Source: DAIDKA01 sp036267975
Lineage (GTDB): Bacteria > Pseudomonadota > Gammaproteobacteria > Steroidobacterales > Steroidobacteraceae
Length of the DNA: 64,000 nucleotides
Assembly (NCBI GenBank): GCA_036267975.1
Contig: DATAVA010000043.1
Span: 1-64,000, forward strand
Reading direction: 5' to 3'
The notes under the pieces were generated by a model. The model saw only the letters and a program-made list of their open reading frames with translations. It ran no database searches and was not told where the DNA came from. The position numbers were made by a program, and so were the translations under genes. Shown piece after piece: positions 33,940 through 42,825 of the stretch; within the stretch, counting starts at the first letter, position 1; every line of letters starts with the position of its first letter.

Positions 33940-35935
33940 CACGGAAGGTCGTATCCGAGCCGTCATTGAAGGCGTGGCGCCGGTGGTCGACGGCGGGCGC
34001 TTCCGGGCCAAATGCATCGCCGGAGAGCCGGTGCAGATCGAGGCGCACTGTTTCAGCGACGGACACGACAAACTCGCCGTGGCACTGCGCTGGCACGCCA
34101 GCGACGCGCCCGATACTTATGAAGTCGACATGACGGCACAGGCGAATGATGTCTGGACGGCGCAGTTCACGCCGCCGGTTCCGGGTCGCTACCGTTATAC
34201 CGTACTGGCCTGGGTCGATCATTTCGAGTCCTGGCGCCGCGAACTCGAACGGCGCAATGAGCGCGCCGATATTTGCGTCGCCTTGAACGTCGGTGCGGTG
34301 CTGATCGCTGCCGCCACCGCCCGCGCCGGCGCCGAGGACGCGCAGCTGCTGACGAACTGGGCTGCGCAGTTACGCGCGATGGCTGCGGATCACAGCGGAC
34401 TGTCCGACGTGGCGGCGATGCAGGCGCTCGGGCTGGATCCGGCCAAGGGCGCGATCGTGAAACGCTACGCAGATCGCCGTTTTGCCGCGAGCAGCAGTTT
34501 CGAACTGGTGGCTGATCGCAAACGGGCACAGTTCAGCAGCTGGTACGAACTGTTTCCCCGCGTTGCCGCCACGAAAGAAGGCGTGCACGGCACCTTCCGC
34601 GACGTGCAGACACGCCTGCCGTATATGGCGCGAATGGGCTTCGATGTGCTGTACATGCCGCCGATCCATCCGATCGGCCGCGTCAATCGCAAGGGTGTCA
34701 ACAACGCCCTCGTCTCGGCACCCGAAGACGTGGGCAGTCCCTGGGCAATCGGTTCCGCACTCGGCGGTCACAAGGACATTCTCCCCGAGCTCGGCTCGCT
34801 CGAGGACTTCAGGGCGTTGCTGCGGGCGGCGCGCGAACTTGGCATCGAGATCGCGCTTGATCTGGCATTCCAATGCGCGCCCGACCATCCCTATGTCCGC
34901 GCACACCCCGACTGGTTCAGGCATCGGCCCGACGGCACGGTGCAGTACGCGGAAAATCCGCCCAAGAAATACCAGGACATCTATCCCTTCGATTTCGAAA
35001 GCGAAGACTGGCGCGGCCTGTGGGATGAACTCAAAAGCGTCATGGATTACTGGATTGCGCAGGGAGTGCGGATCTTTCGCGTGGACAATCCACACACCAA
35101 GACATTCGCCTTCTGGGAGTGGAGCATCGGCGAAGTCACGCGCGTGAATCCCGACGTGATTTTTCTGGCCGAGGCGTTCACCCGGCCCAAGGTGATGCAC
35201 CGGTTGGCGAAGCTCGGCTTCACCCAGTCATATACGTACTTCACGTGGCGCACCACCAAGCACGAGCTCATCGAGTATTTCACGGAACTGAGCCACGGCC
35301 GCGGGCGGGATTATTTCCGCCCGAACGTGTGGCCGAATACACCCGATATCCTACAGGAGCTGCTGCAATCGGGCTTGCGCAGCGTGTTCGCCGCGCGGCT
35401 CATACTGGCCGCGACCCTTTCGGCGAACTATGGAATCTACGGTCCGGCCTATGAGCTGATGGAAAGTGCGGCACGTGAACCCGGCAGCGAAGAGTACCGC
35501 GACTCGGAGAAGTACCAACTGCGTCACTGGGACTTCGAGCGGCCGGACAGCCTGTGGCCGCTGATCGCGCGCATCAACCGGATCCGACGTGACAATTCGG
35601 CATTGCATTCGGACCGTACTCTGTCGTTCTGCGCGATCGACAACGACCAGCTGCTTGCGTATCTGAAGCAGGACAGCGGCGCGGGAAACATCATCGTGAC
35701 CGTCGTCAGTCTCGATCCGCACAATACCCAGTCAGGATGGCTCAGTCTGGATCTGGAAAAGCTCGGACTGGCACCTGATCAGCCCTACCAGGTTCACGAT
35801 CTGCTCAGCGATCAGCGCTATCAATGGCGCGGCCCGCACAATTTTGTAATGCTGGATCCGCACCGCATACCGGCCCACGTATTCCGCATCCGTCGGCACC
35901 TGCGGCGCGAACAAGATTTCGACTATTTCCTGTAA
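33932..35935 (+). CDS. glgE: Alpha-1,4-glucan:maltose-1-phosphate maltosyltransferase
   Basis: GlgE extends alpha-1,4-glucan by two glucose units at a time using maltose-1-phosphate. This 667-residue protein has an N-terminal beta domain, the GH13_3 barrel and a C-terminal domain of normal length. The nucleophile is D385 in FRVDNPHTK and the acid/base E414 in FLAEAFTRP, 29 residues apart as in Streptomyces GlgE (D394/E423). VNRKGVNN and YAENPPKKYQDIYP are further family marks. The start ATG lies inside the glgB end (8-base overlap). Its substrate is made by the maltokinase half of the next gene product, so the three genes form a complete trehalose-to-glucan route. Confidence 0.96.
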   Translation: MVSTEGRIRAVIEGVAPVVDGGRFRAKCIAGEPVQIEAHCFSDGHDKLAVALRWHASDAPDTYEVDMTAQANDVWTAQFTPPVPGRYRYTVLAWVDHFESWRRELERRNERADICVALNVGAVLIAAATARAGAEDAQLLTNWAAQLRAMAADHSGLSDVAAMQALGLDPAKGAIVKRYADRRFAASSSFELVADRKRAQFSSWYELFPRVAATKEGVHGTFRDVQTRLPYMARMGFDVLYMPPIHPIGRVNRKGVNNALVSAPEDVGSPWAIGSALGGHKDILPELGSLEDFRALLRAARELGIEIALDLAFQCAPDHPYVRAHPDWFRHRPDGTVQYAENPPKKYQDIYPFDFESEDWRGLWDELKSVMDYWIAQGVRIFRVDNPHTKTFAFWEWSIGEVTRVNPDVIFLAEAFTRPKVMHRLAKLGFTQSYTYFTWRTTKHELIEYFTELSHGRGRDYFRPNVWPNTPDILQELLQSGLRSVFAARLILAATLSANYGIYGPAYELMESAAREPGSEEYRDSEKYQLRHWDFERPDSLWPLIARINRIRRDNSALHSDRTLSFCAIDNDQLLAYLKQDSGAGNIIVTVVSLDPHNTQSGWLSLDLEKLGLAPDQPYQVHDLLSDQRYQWRGPHNFVMLDPHRIPAHVFRIRRHLRREQDFDYFL

Positions 35936-35944
35936 GTCGCGCCT

Positions 35945-38900
35945 ATGAAAGACCTACAGCCACCGCCCCAGGAATCCGCCACGCCATCCGGGCTCGCCGT
36001 CGATGATCCGCTCTGGTACAAGGATGCGGTCATCTATCAGCTCAATGTCAAGGCATTCCTCGACTCGAACGATGATGGAATCGGTGACTTCGCCGGTGTG
36101 ACCTCGAAGCTGGGCTACATCCGTGATCTCGGCGTCAACACCATCTGGCTGATGCCCTTCTATCCGTCGCCCCTGAAGGACGATGGCTACGACATCTCCG
36201 AGTACACGAACATCCATCCGCAGTTCGGCACGCTCGATGATTTTCGCGACATGCTCATCGAAGCCCACCGTCTCGGGCTCAAGGTCATCACCGAACTGAT
36301 CATCAACCACACCTCCGATCAGCATCCGTGGTTTCAGGCGGCCCGCAAGGCCGCGCCGGGCTCGCCCGAGCGTGATTTCTATGTGTGGAGCGATACCGAC
36401 CAGAAATACCTGGACACGCGGATCATTTTCGTCGACACCGAAAACTCCAATTGGACTTGGGACCCAGTCGCGAAGGCCTACTACTGGCACCGCTTCTTCA
36501 GCCATCAGCCCGATCTTAATTTCGACAACCCGCAGGTCCTGGAGGCGGTACTGCGCATCATGCGGTTCTGGCTTGATATGGGCGTCGATGGGTTCCGCCT
36601 GGATGCGATCCCCTACCTGGTCGAGCGCGAAGGCACGAACAACGAAAATCTGCGCGAGACCCACGATGTGATCCGCAAGCTGCGGGCCGCGATTGACGCG
36701 AACTACAAGAACCGATTCCTGCTCGCCGAAGCCAATCAATGGCCGGAAGACGTGCGTGAGTATTTCGGCGACGGGGATGAGTGCCACATGGCCTATCACT
36801 TTCCGCTCATGCCGCGCATCTACATGTCCATCGCACAGGAGGATCGCTACCCGATTACGGAGATCATGCAGCAGACTCCTGACATTCCGGACAGCTGCCA
36901 GTGGGCCATTTTCCTGCGCAACCATGATGAGCTCACCCTCGAGATGGTGACCAGCAAAGAGCGCGACTACATGTACACGACCTATGCCTCGGACGTGCGC
37001 GCGCGCATCAATCTGGGGATTCGCCGGCGACTGTCGCCGCTGATGGAAAACGACCAGGACCGGATCAAGCTGATGAACAGCCTGTTGCTGTCGATGCCAG
37101 GCTCGCCGATCCTCTACTACGGTGATGAGATCGGCATGGGCGACAATGTGTTCATCGGCGACCGCAATGGGGTGCGCACGCCGATGCAGTGGAGCCCGGA
37201 TCGCAACGCCGGATTCTCGCGCGCAGATCCGCAGCGGCTGTATCTGCCGCCGATCATGGATCCGATCTACGGCTACCAGGCGACCAACGTCGAAGCACAG
37301 ATCCGCGATCCTGGCTCATTGTTGAGCTGGATGAAGCGCATGCTGGCCGTGCGCAAGGTCAGCCAGGCCTTCGGGCGCGGCACGCGGCGGTTCCTGAAGC
37401 CGGGTAATCGCAAGATCCTCGCGTACCTGCGCGAATATGCCGAGGACACCATCCTGTGCGTCGCGAATCTGTCGCGATCGGCGCAGCCGGTGGAGCTGAA
37501 TCTGGCGCCATTCAAGGGTCGCGTTCCGGTCGAAATGCTCGGTCGCACCACCTTCCCGCCCATCGGCGAGATGCCGTATCTGCTCACCCTGTGCGCGTAT
37601 GGTTTTTACTGGTTCCGGCTGACCACCGACGCCGAGGCGCCGGCATGGCATGAGCAGGTGTTCTCCATCGACGAACGACCGGTGGTCGTCCTGTTCGACG
37701 GGTGGAGCACGCTGTTCCGCGATCGGGTCATGCCTTGGCGAATCGGCATGGCGGAGAAGACCCGCCTGCAGTTCGAGACGGATACGCTGCCACGCTTCAT
37801 CGAAACACAACGCTGGTATGCGGCCAAGGGCGTACCGATCGAGCGCGCGCGCATCAGCGATCAGGTGATTTGGGAACAGGGTAAATGGACCTGGGTGGTG
37901 GCCCTGCTCGAGGTGGGTGCCGCGCCGGAACCCGTCATGTATTTCATGCCCCTGGCGCTGGCGTGGGAAGCGGACGAGGATCGGGTGCACAACCTTACGA
38001 CGGCCGCCATTGCCAAGATCCGCCAGCAGGCCAATGTCGGCGTCATGGGCGATGCCTTTGCGGACGCCGCCTTTTGCCACGCCGTGGTCGAGGCCATGGC
38101 GAAACGCCGCGAGCTCGCGACGGCGCAGGGCAAGCTTAAATTCCGGTCGACGGCCGCTTTCGAGCAGCTTGCCGGCGCCGATTACGCGCGGCTGCCGGTG
38201 GCGCGCCCGCAAGGCTCCAGCTCGAATACCGTCGTGACCCTGGGTGAGCGGCTGCTGCTGAAGGGCTATCGCAGGCTGCGGGCCGGTGCCAGCCCCGAAC
38301 TTGAAATGGGCCTGTATCTCACCGAAGTGGTGCGGTTCGCAAACTGTGCGCCGCTGGCCGGCGTGCTCGAGTACGTGGGCAATGACGGGCAGACGCGGGT
38401 GCTCGCCATGCTGCAGGCCTACGTGGCCAATCAGGGTGACGGCTGGACCTACGCGCTGGAATACCTGCGGCGCCATCTCGAGGAACACCGCACGACACCG
38501 GCCAGCGACGAACTGCCCGTCGATGCCCATAAGGCATTTCTGATTCTGATCCGCACCCTCGGCCAGCGAACGGCGCAACTTCATCGCGCCTTGGCGAGTG
38601 CCACCAGCAATGCGGACTTCGCGGCCGAGCCGCTCGCGCCGGCGGACATCGAAGCCTATCGCGCCCGCGCGCTGGCGCAAGGCCGCAGCGCGCTGGGGCT
38701 GCTGAAAACCAATCTTGAGCAGATCCCGGCTGCCGATCGCAGCAAGGCCAGCGAGGTACTGGCGCAGCAGGAGCCGCTGCTCGCGCGGCTGGCGGCCCCG
38801 CTGGCGCAGGAGAGCCAGGGCCGCAAGATCCGCATTCACGGCGACTACCATCTCGGGCAGATCCTCGTAACCCGCAACGATTTCGTGATCGTCGACTTCG

Positions 38901-39289
38901 AGGGCGAACCGGGCCATAGCCTCGAGGAGCGGCGCGCCAAGCAGTCACCGCTGCGCGATGTCGCCGGCATGCTGCGTTCCTTCAGCTATGTCGAGCACAG
39001 CGCGCTGCGCAGCGTCGCGCATGATGAGGTCGAATTCGCCAAGCTCGCGCCGCTGGCCCATGCCTGGGCGGTGCAGGTGCGCGAGGTCTTTCTTGCGGCG
39101 TACGATGAAGCAGCACGACCCGCGGCGCTGTATGGCACGTTTGTCCCGGGCCAGGGCCTGCTCGGACTGTTCGAACTCGAGAAGGCCCTGTACGAACTGC
39201 ACTACGAACTGAGCAACCGTCCAACGTGGGCGGGTATTCCGTTGCAGGGTATCCTCGAATCCGTGGGAGACGTTCATGCAAACCATTGA
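35945..39289 (+). CDS. treS: Trehalose synthase-maltokinase fusion (TreS-Mak)
   Basis: This 1114-residue bifunctional protein has TreS (GH13) at about residues 15-560. It interconverts trehalose and maltose. Catalytic residues are D220 (GFRLDAIPYL), E262 (LLAEANQWP) and D328 (LRNHDELTLE). From about residue 600 to the end it is maltokinase (Pep2-type), which makes maltose-1-phosphate with ATP; HGDYHLGQIL with D967 and the following VDFEGEP are the kinase catalytic and metal-binding motifs. Fusions of this kind are known in many bacteria and pass maltose directly to the kinase. It starts nine bases after glgE. Its stop lies inside the following membrane-protein gene, which overlaps by 14 bases. 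Confidence 0.95.
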   Translation: MKDLQPPPQESATPSGLAVDDPLWYKDAVIYQLNVKAFLDSNDDGIGDFAGVTSKLGYIRDLGVNTIWLMPFYPSPLKDDGYDISEYTNIHPQFGTLDDFRDMLIEAHRLGLKVITELIINHTSDQHPWFQAARKAAPGSPERDFYVWSDTDQKYLDTRIIFVDTENSNWTWDPVAKAYYWHRFFSHQPDLNFDNPQVLEAVLRIMRFWLDMGVDGFRLDAIPYLVEREGTNNENLRETHDVIRKLRAAIDANYKNRFLLAEANQWPEDVREYFGDGDECHMAYHFPLMPRIYMSIAQEDRYPITEIMQQTPDIPDSCQWAIFLRNHDELTLEMVTSKERDYMYTTYASDVRARINLGIRRRLSPLMENDQDRIKLMNSLLLSMPGSPILYYGDEIGMGDNVFIGDRNGVRTPMQWSPDRNAGFSRADPQRLYLPPIMDPIYGYQATNVEAQIRDPGSLLSWMKRMLAVRKVSQAFGRGTRRFLKPGNRKILAYLREYAEDTILCVANLSRSAQPVELNLAPFKGRVPVEMLGRTTFPPIGEMPYLLTLCAYGFYWFRLTTDAEAPAWHEQVFSIDERPVVVLFDGWSTLFRDRVMPWRIGMAEKTRLQFETDTLPRFIETQRWYAAKGVPIERARISDQVIWEQGKWTWVVALLEVGAAPEPVMYFMPLALAWEADEDRVHNLTTAAIAKIRQQANVGVMGDAFADAAFCHAVVEAMAKRRELATAQGKLKFRSTAAFEQLAGADYARLPVARPQGSSSNTVVTLGERLLLKGYRRLRAGASPELEMGLYLTEVVRFANCAPLAGVLEYVGNDGQTRVLAMLQAYVANQGDGWTYALEYLRRHLEEHRTTPASDELPVDAHKAFLILIRTLGQRTAQLHRALASATSNADFAAEPLAPADIEAYRARALAQGRSALGLLKTNLEQIPAADRSKASEVLAQQEPLLARLAAPLAQESQGRKIRIHGDYHLGQILVTRNDFVIVDFEGEPGHSLEERRAKQSPLRDVAGMLRSFSYVEHSALRSVAHDEVEFAKLAPLAHAWAVQVREVFLAAYDEAARPAALYGTFVPGQGLLGLFELEKALYELHYELSNRPTWAGIPLQGILESVGDVHANH

Positions 39290-39965
39290 CATACTGGTTG
39301 ACACCACGCGCGAGTTCTTCCATCAGGTCGCCGCATTGCTGCCGCGGCTGGCGCTGGCCGTGGCGGTCGTGCTGGTTGGATGGCTGGTGGCCAAGGTCGT
39401 GCGCTTCACGATCGAGAAGGCCCTGCGCGCCGTGAATTTCGGCGTGCTGACGCAGCGCGCCGGCACGGACCACTTCCTGCAGTCGGCCGGATTGCAGGGT
39501 GATACGACGACGCTGTTCGGTCTGCTCGGTTACTGGATGGTGCTGGTCGCCGCCCTGATGGTCGCGTTCAACGGCCTGGGCCTCACCTATGTGACCGACC
39601 TGCTGCAGCGGGTGGAGCTGTTCGGACCGAAGGTACTGGTAGCAGGCCTGGTGGTGGTGCTGGGGTCGTATTTCGCGCGCTTCGTGGGCGAATCGGTCGA
39701 AAGGTTCTGCTCCGGGGCACAGCTCCCCGACAGCGACATTCTCGGCAAGATCGCCCGCTACCTCATCATGGCCTTCGTGGTCATGATCGCACTGAGCCAG
39801 GTCGAAATCGGCGGCGACATCGTCCAGCGGACCTTCCTCATCATCCTCGCGGGCGTGGTGCTGGCCCTGGCGCTCGCCTTCGGCCTGGGCGGCAAGGACT
39901 GGGCCGCCGCCATGCTCGAGCGCTGGTGGCCACGGCACAAGCAGAACGATCAGCGTCCCCTGTGA
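39276..39965 (+). CDS. Small-conductance-channel-like membrane protein (TM-helix family)
   Basis: This 229-residue membrane protein has about five hydrophobic helices. They include ALAVAVVLVGWLVAKVVRFTI, a segment near YWMVLVAALMVAFNGLGL, VLVAGLVVVLGSYFARFVGE, and LIILAGVVLALALAFGLGGK. The repeated pattern matches the conserved TM-helix domain found in MscS-related proteins and cyanobacterial channel-like proteins. The MscS beta domain that normally follows the pore helix is absent: the protein ends shortly after GLGGKDWAAAMLERWW. It overlaps the treS-mak gene by 14 bases and is thus in the trehalose operon. A role in osmotic response or solute release is a reasonable inference. Confidence 0.8.
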   Translation: MQTIDILVDTTREFFHQVAALLPRLALAVAVVLVGWLVAKVVRFTIEKALRAVNFGVLTQRAGTDHFLQSAGLQGDTTTLFGLLGYWMVLVAALMVAFNGLGLTYVTDLLQRVELFGPKVLVAGLVVVLGSYFARFVGESVERFCSGAQLPDSDILGKIARYLIMAFVVMIALSQVEIGGDIVQRTFLIILAGVVLALALAFGLGGKDWAAAMLERWWPRHKQNDQRPL

Positions 39966-40154
39966 TTCGCTGCGCGGTGGCCCGGGCTCGATGGTGTCGA
40001 ATCTTCAATAAAATCAGTGTCGGGCGCGGTCATTAACGGACTTTAACAATCCGGCCAGTGTGGCTGAACTCTGCTCCTTTCAGAATGCCGCTGGCGTAAC
40101 CTCGGGCGGCTGTGCTCGGGCACTTCCTGCGCCATGGCATTACGATCAAATTGA

Positions 40155-41645
40155 ATGACTGACATCACTGCTCCAGATGCGAGTCGGGCGCTGCGGCGCA
40201 CGCGAATTTCATGGCATGCCGTCCGCGCCATTACACTGACCTCGGCCGTCCTGATGTCGGCGTGCAACCTCGGGCCTTATTACCGGCGTCCCGACATTTC
40301 CGGACCGGCGGCCTGGACACCCGTTACGCCTGAATCAACGCCAAGCGGCCCCGTGGCACCTGACGCCACCGCCTGGCCGGATCCGCAGTGGTGGCATGCC
40401 TTCGGCTCCGCCGACCTCGACCGGCTCATGGATCAGGCACAGCGCGCCAATGATGATCTGAAGGCCGCCATTGCGCGCGTGCAGCAATCGGATGCGCAGG
40501 TGCGCATCGCCGGCGCGGCGCTGCTGCCATCGCTCGGGGCCGGCTTCACACCCACCCGCGAGCGGCAAATCATTCCCAACCTGCCGGGCGGCAATGCCTT
40601 CACCACCAATACCTTCACCGCCGATCTCAGTGCGGCCTATGAACTGGATTTCTGGGGTCGCAATGCCGCGCTGCGTGCCGCCGCGGTGGCCCTGGACTCC
40701 GGCAGCCGCTACGACCGCGACACCGTGCGCCTGTCCATCACGGCCGCGGTCGCGACCACCTACTTCACGGTACTGTCGCTGCGCGATCGGGTCACCGTCG
40801 CGACCAACAATCTGAACAATGCCCGCGAAACCCTTCGCGGCCTGCAGTTCGAACAGCAGGTCGGCACGGCCACGGCGCTGGATGTCGCGCAACAGCAATC
40901 CTTGGTGGATACCGAGGATGCCACCGTGCCGGCGCTGCGCGCACAGCTGTCGCACAACCTGGCGGCCCTGGCCATCCTGCTGGGCACGATCCCCGATCAG
41001 CTGCAGCTGAGCCAGGGCACGCTCGATCAGATCGCAGCGCCGCCCGTGACGACCGGTCTGCCATCCGGCCTGCTGAGCCGCCGTCCGGATGTGGCTTTCG
41101 CGGAGGCCCAGCTGATCAGTGCCAATGCCAACGTGCGTGCCGCTCGCGCCGCTTTCCTGCCGACCATCCAGCTGACAGCTTCGGGCGGCGTCGAGAGCAC
41201 TGCCCTGTCGACCTTGCTGCTCCCGGGCAGCCGCATTTTCAACGTGGCCGCGGGCATCACCCAACCGATCTTTGCGGGTGGTCAGATTGCCGGCGCCTAC
41301 GCGCAGAGCAAGGGGCGATACCAGGAATTGCTGGCCGACTATCACAAGGCCGTGATCTCGGCGTTCGATAACACGCAGGACTCGCTCACGGAAGTGCACG
41401 AGACGGCCGAACAGCTGCAGCGCCAGGAGCGGGCCACGCAGACCGCACGGCGCGCCTATGACTTCGCCCAGCAACAATTCCACGCCGGAACGATCAACAT
41501 ACTCACTGTCCTCACCACCGAAAACGCCTTGCTGACTGCACAGGACACGCAGGCGCAGGTTCGGCTCGCGCACCTGTCAGCGCTGGTCGGGCTTTACCAG
41601 GCCCTTGGTGGCGGCTGGGACACGCAACAGGAGCAAGCACAATGA
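40155..41645 (+). CDS. Outer-membrane efflux lipoprotein, NodT/OprM type
   Basis: This 496-residue protein forms the TolC-like outer-membrane duct of a tripartite pump. It has a lipoprotein signal with lipobox LMSAC (C37). The family N-terminus (GPYYRRPDISGPAAW) and two repeats of coiled-coil/strand sequence follow, including SAAYELDFWGRNAALRAAAV and GLLSRRPDVAFAEAQLI. Length is normal. It begins an operon of six genes on the plus strand, about 190 bases after the trehalose block. No strong promoter could be identified in that gap by eye. The next gene (adaptor) starts 10 bases after its stop. Confidence 0.94.
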   Translation: MTDITAPDASRALRRTRISWHAVRAITLTSAVLMSACNLGPYYRRPDISGPAAWTPVTPESTPSGPVAPDATAWPDPQWWHAFGSADLDRLMDQAQRANDDLKAAIARVQQSDAQVRIAGAALLPSLGAGFTPTRERQIIPNLPGGNAFTTNTFTADLSAAYELDFWGRNAALRAAAVALDSGSRYDRDTVRLSITAAVATTYFTVLSLRDRVTVATNNLNNARETLRGLQFEQQVGTATALDVAQQQSLVDTEDATVPALRAQLSHNLAALAILLGTIPDQLQLSQGTLDQIAAPPVTTGLPSGLLSRRPDVAFAEAQLISANANVRAARAAFLPTIQLTASGGVESTALSTLLLPGSRIFNVAAGITQPIFAGGQIAGAYAQSKGRYQELLADYHKAVISAFDNTQDSLTEVHETAEQLQRQERATQTARRAYDFAQQQFHAGTINILTVLTTENALLTAQDTQAQVRLAHLSALVGLYQALGGGWDTQQEQAQ

Positions 41646-41655
41646 GCCGCGCATC

Positions 41656-42825
41656 ATGAACATGACCGTGAAGTGGCTGGCACGACCGCGGGTGGGACTG
41701 GGCGTGGTGGCGATCCTCATCATCGTCGCTGTGGCGTGGGCCTACTCACATCATGGCGCGCAGGCGGCCGATGCGCGTGCGCCCGCAGATGCTGCCGAGT
41801 CCGTCGCAGTCGATGCGATCAGCGTCGGTCGCAGCGACGTACCCGGATACCTCGACGGCCTGGGCACGGTGCAGGCCTTCTACACCGTCAAGGTCACCGC
41901 GCGGGTGGATGGACAGCTGGACAAGGTCGCGTTCACCGAGGGCGAGACCCTCAAGAAGGGACAGCTGCTGGCGCAGATCGATCCGCGACCCTTCAAGGCC
42001 GCGCTGGATCAGGCGCTTGCCCAGCGCGCCAAGGACGAGGCACAACTGGCGAATGCGCAGCGCGACATGGACCGCTACATGCAGTTGGCGCCCCAGGAGC
42101 TGGCGAGCAAGCAGACCGTGGACACACAGCGCGCCGCGGTCTCCGTCGCCCAGGCGACACTGAAGGGCGATGACGCAAACATCGAGAGCGCACGCACCCA
42201 ACTGAGTTACACGAGCATCACCGCACCCATCAATGGCCGCACCGGCATTCGACAGGTGGATCCGGGCAATATCGTGCACGCGGCCGACACCGGCGGCATC
42301 GTCGTCATGACGCAGATCCAGCCGATCTCCGTCATGTTCACCCTGCCGGAGGATGATGTGCCGCAGATGACCGAAGCGCTCTCGCACGGCGCGGTCACCG
42401 TCGTGGCCCTGGCACGCGACGACGGCTCTCCGCTGGACACCGGCACGGTGGCGCTGCTCGATAACCAGATCGACCAGACCACCGGCACGATCCGGGTCAA
42501 GGCGACTTTCCCGAACGCCCATCAGCGGCTCTGGCCCGGCGAATTTGTGACCGCGCGGGTTCTGGCGAGCGTGCATAAGCAGGCGCTGACCATTCCGGCG
42601 GCGGCCTTGCAGCGCGGCCCGGATGGCATGTTCGCCTATGTCATTGGTCGCGATTCGACCGTGTCGGTGCGTCCGATCAAAGTGACGCTGCTGGATGAGA
42701 ACACGGTGATTGTCGACAGCGGCCTGCAGCCCAACGAGCGTGTCGTGACCAGCAACCTGTACCGACTCCAACCGGGCACGCGGGTGCGTGTCAACGGTGG
42801 CCCCCTCAGTCAGGCACGTTCATGA
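41656..42825 (+). CDS. RND periplasmic adaptor (membrane fusion protein), MdtA-like
   Basis: This 389-residue protein has an N-terminal membrane anchor (GLGVVAILIIVAVAWAY). Then come the biotin-lipoyl half-motifs (VTARVDGQLDKVAFTEGETL ... YTSITAPINGRTGIRQVDPG), an alpha-hairpin and beta-barrel and membrane-proximal domains. It links the RND pump to the outer-membrane duct. The ATG at 41656 is preferred. An in-frame GTG at 41605 lies within the upstream gene and adds only a non-signal leader. The stop overlaps the pump start by ATGA. Sequence is most like MdtA/MuxA-type adaptors, which serve drug and bile-salt pumps. Confidence 0.94.
   Translation: MNMTVKWLARPRVGLGVVAILIIVAVAWAYSHHGAQAADARAPADAAESVAVDAISVGRSDVPGYLDGLGTVQAFYTVKVTARVDGQLDKVAFTEGETLKKGQLLAQIDPRPFKAALDQALAQRAKDEAQLANAQRDMDRYMQLAPQELASKQTVDTQRAAVSVAQATLKGDDANIESARTQLSYTSITAPINGRTGIRQVDPGNIVHAADTGGIVVMTQIQPISVMFTLPEDDVPQMTEALSHGAVTVVALARDDGSPLDTGTVALLDNQIDQTTGTIRVKATFPNAHQRLWPGEFVTARVLASVHKQALTIPAAALQRGPDGMFAYVIGRDSTVSVRPIKVTLLDENTVIVDSGLQPNERVVTSNLYRLQPGTRVRVNGGPLSQARS

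Noticed and set aside
37316..38917. Minus-strand open frame opposite treS-mak
   Set aside because: The plus strand encodes catalytic motifs of trehalose synthase and maltokinase without interruption.
39964..40003. GATTCG ... CGAATC inverted repeat after the channel-like gene
   Set aside because: Six-base arms with a 28-base loop and no T-run; could occur by chance.
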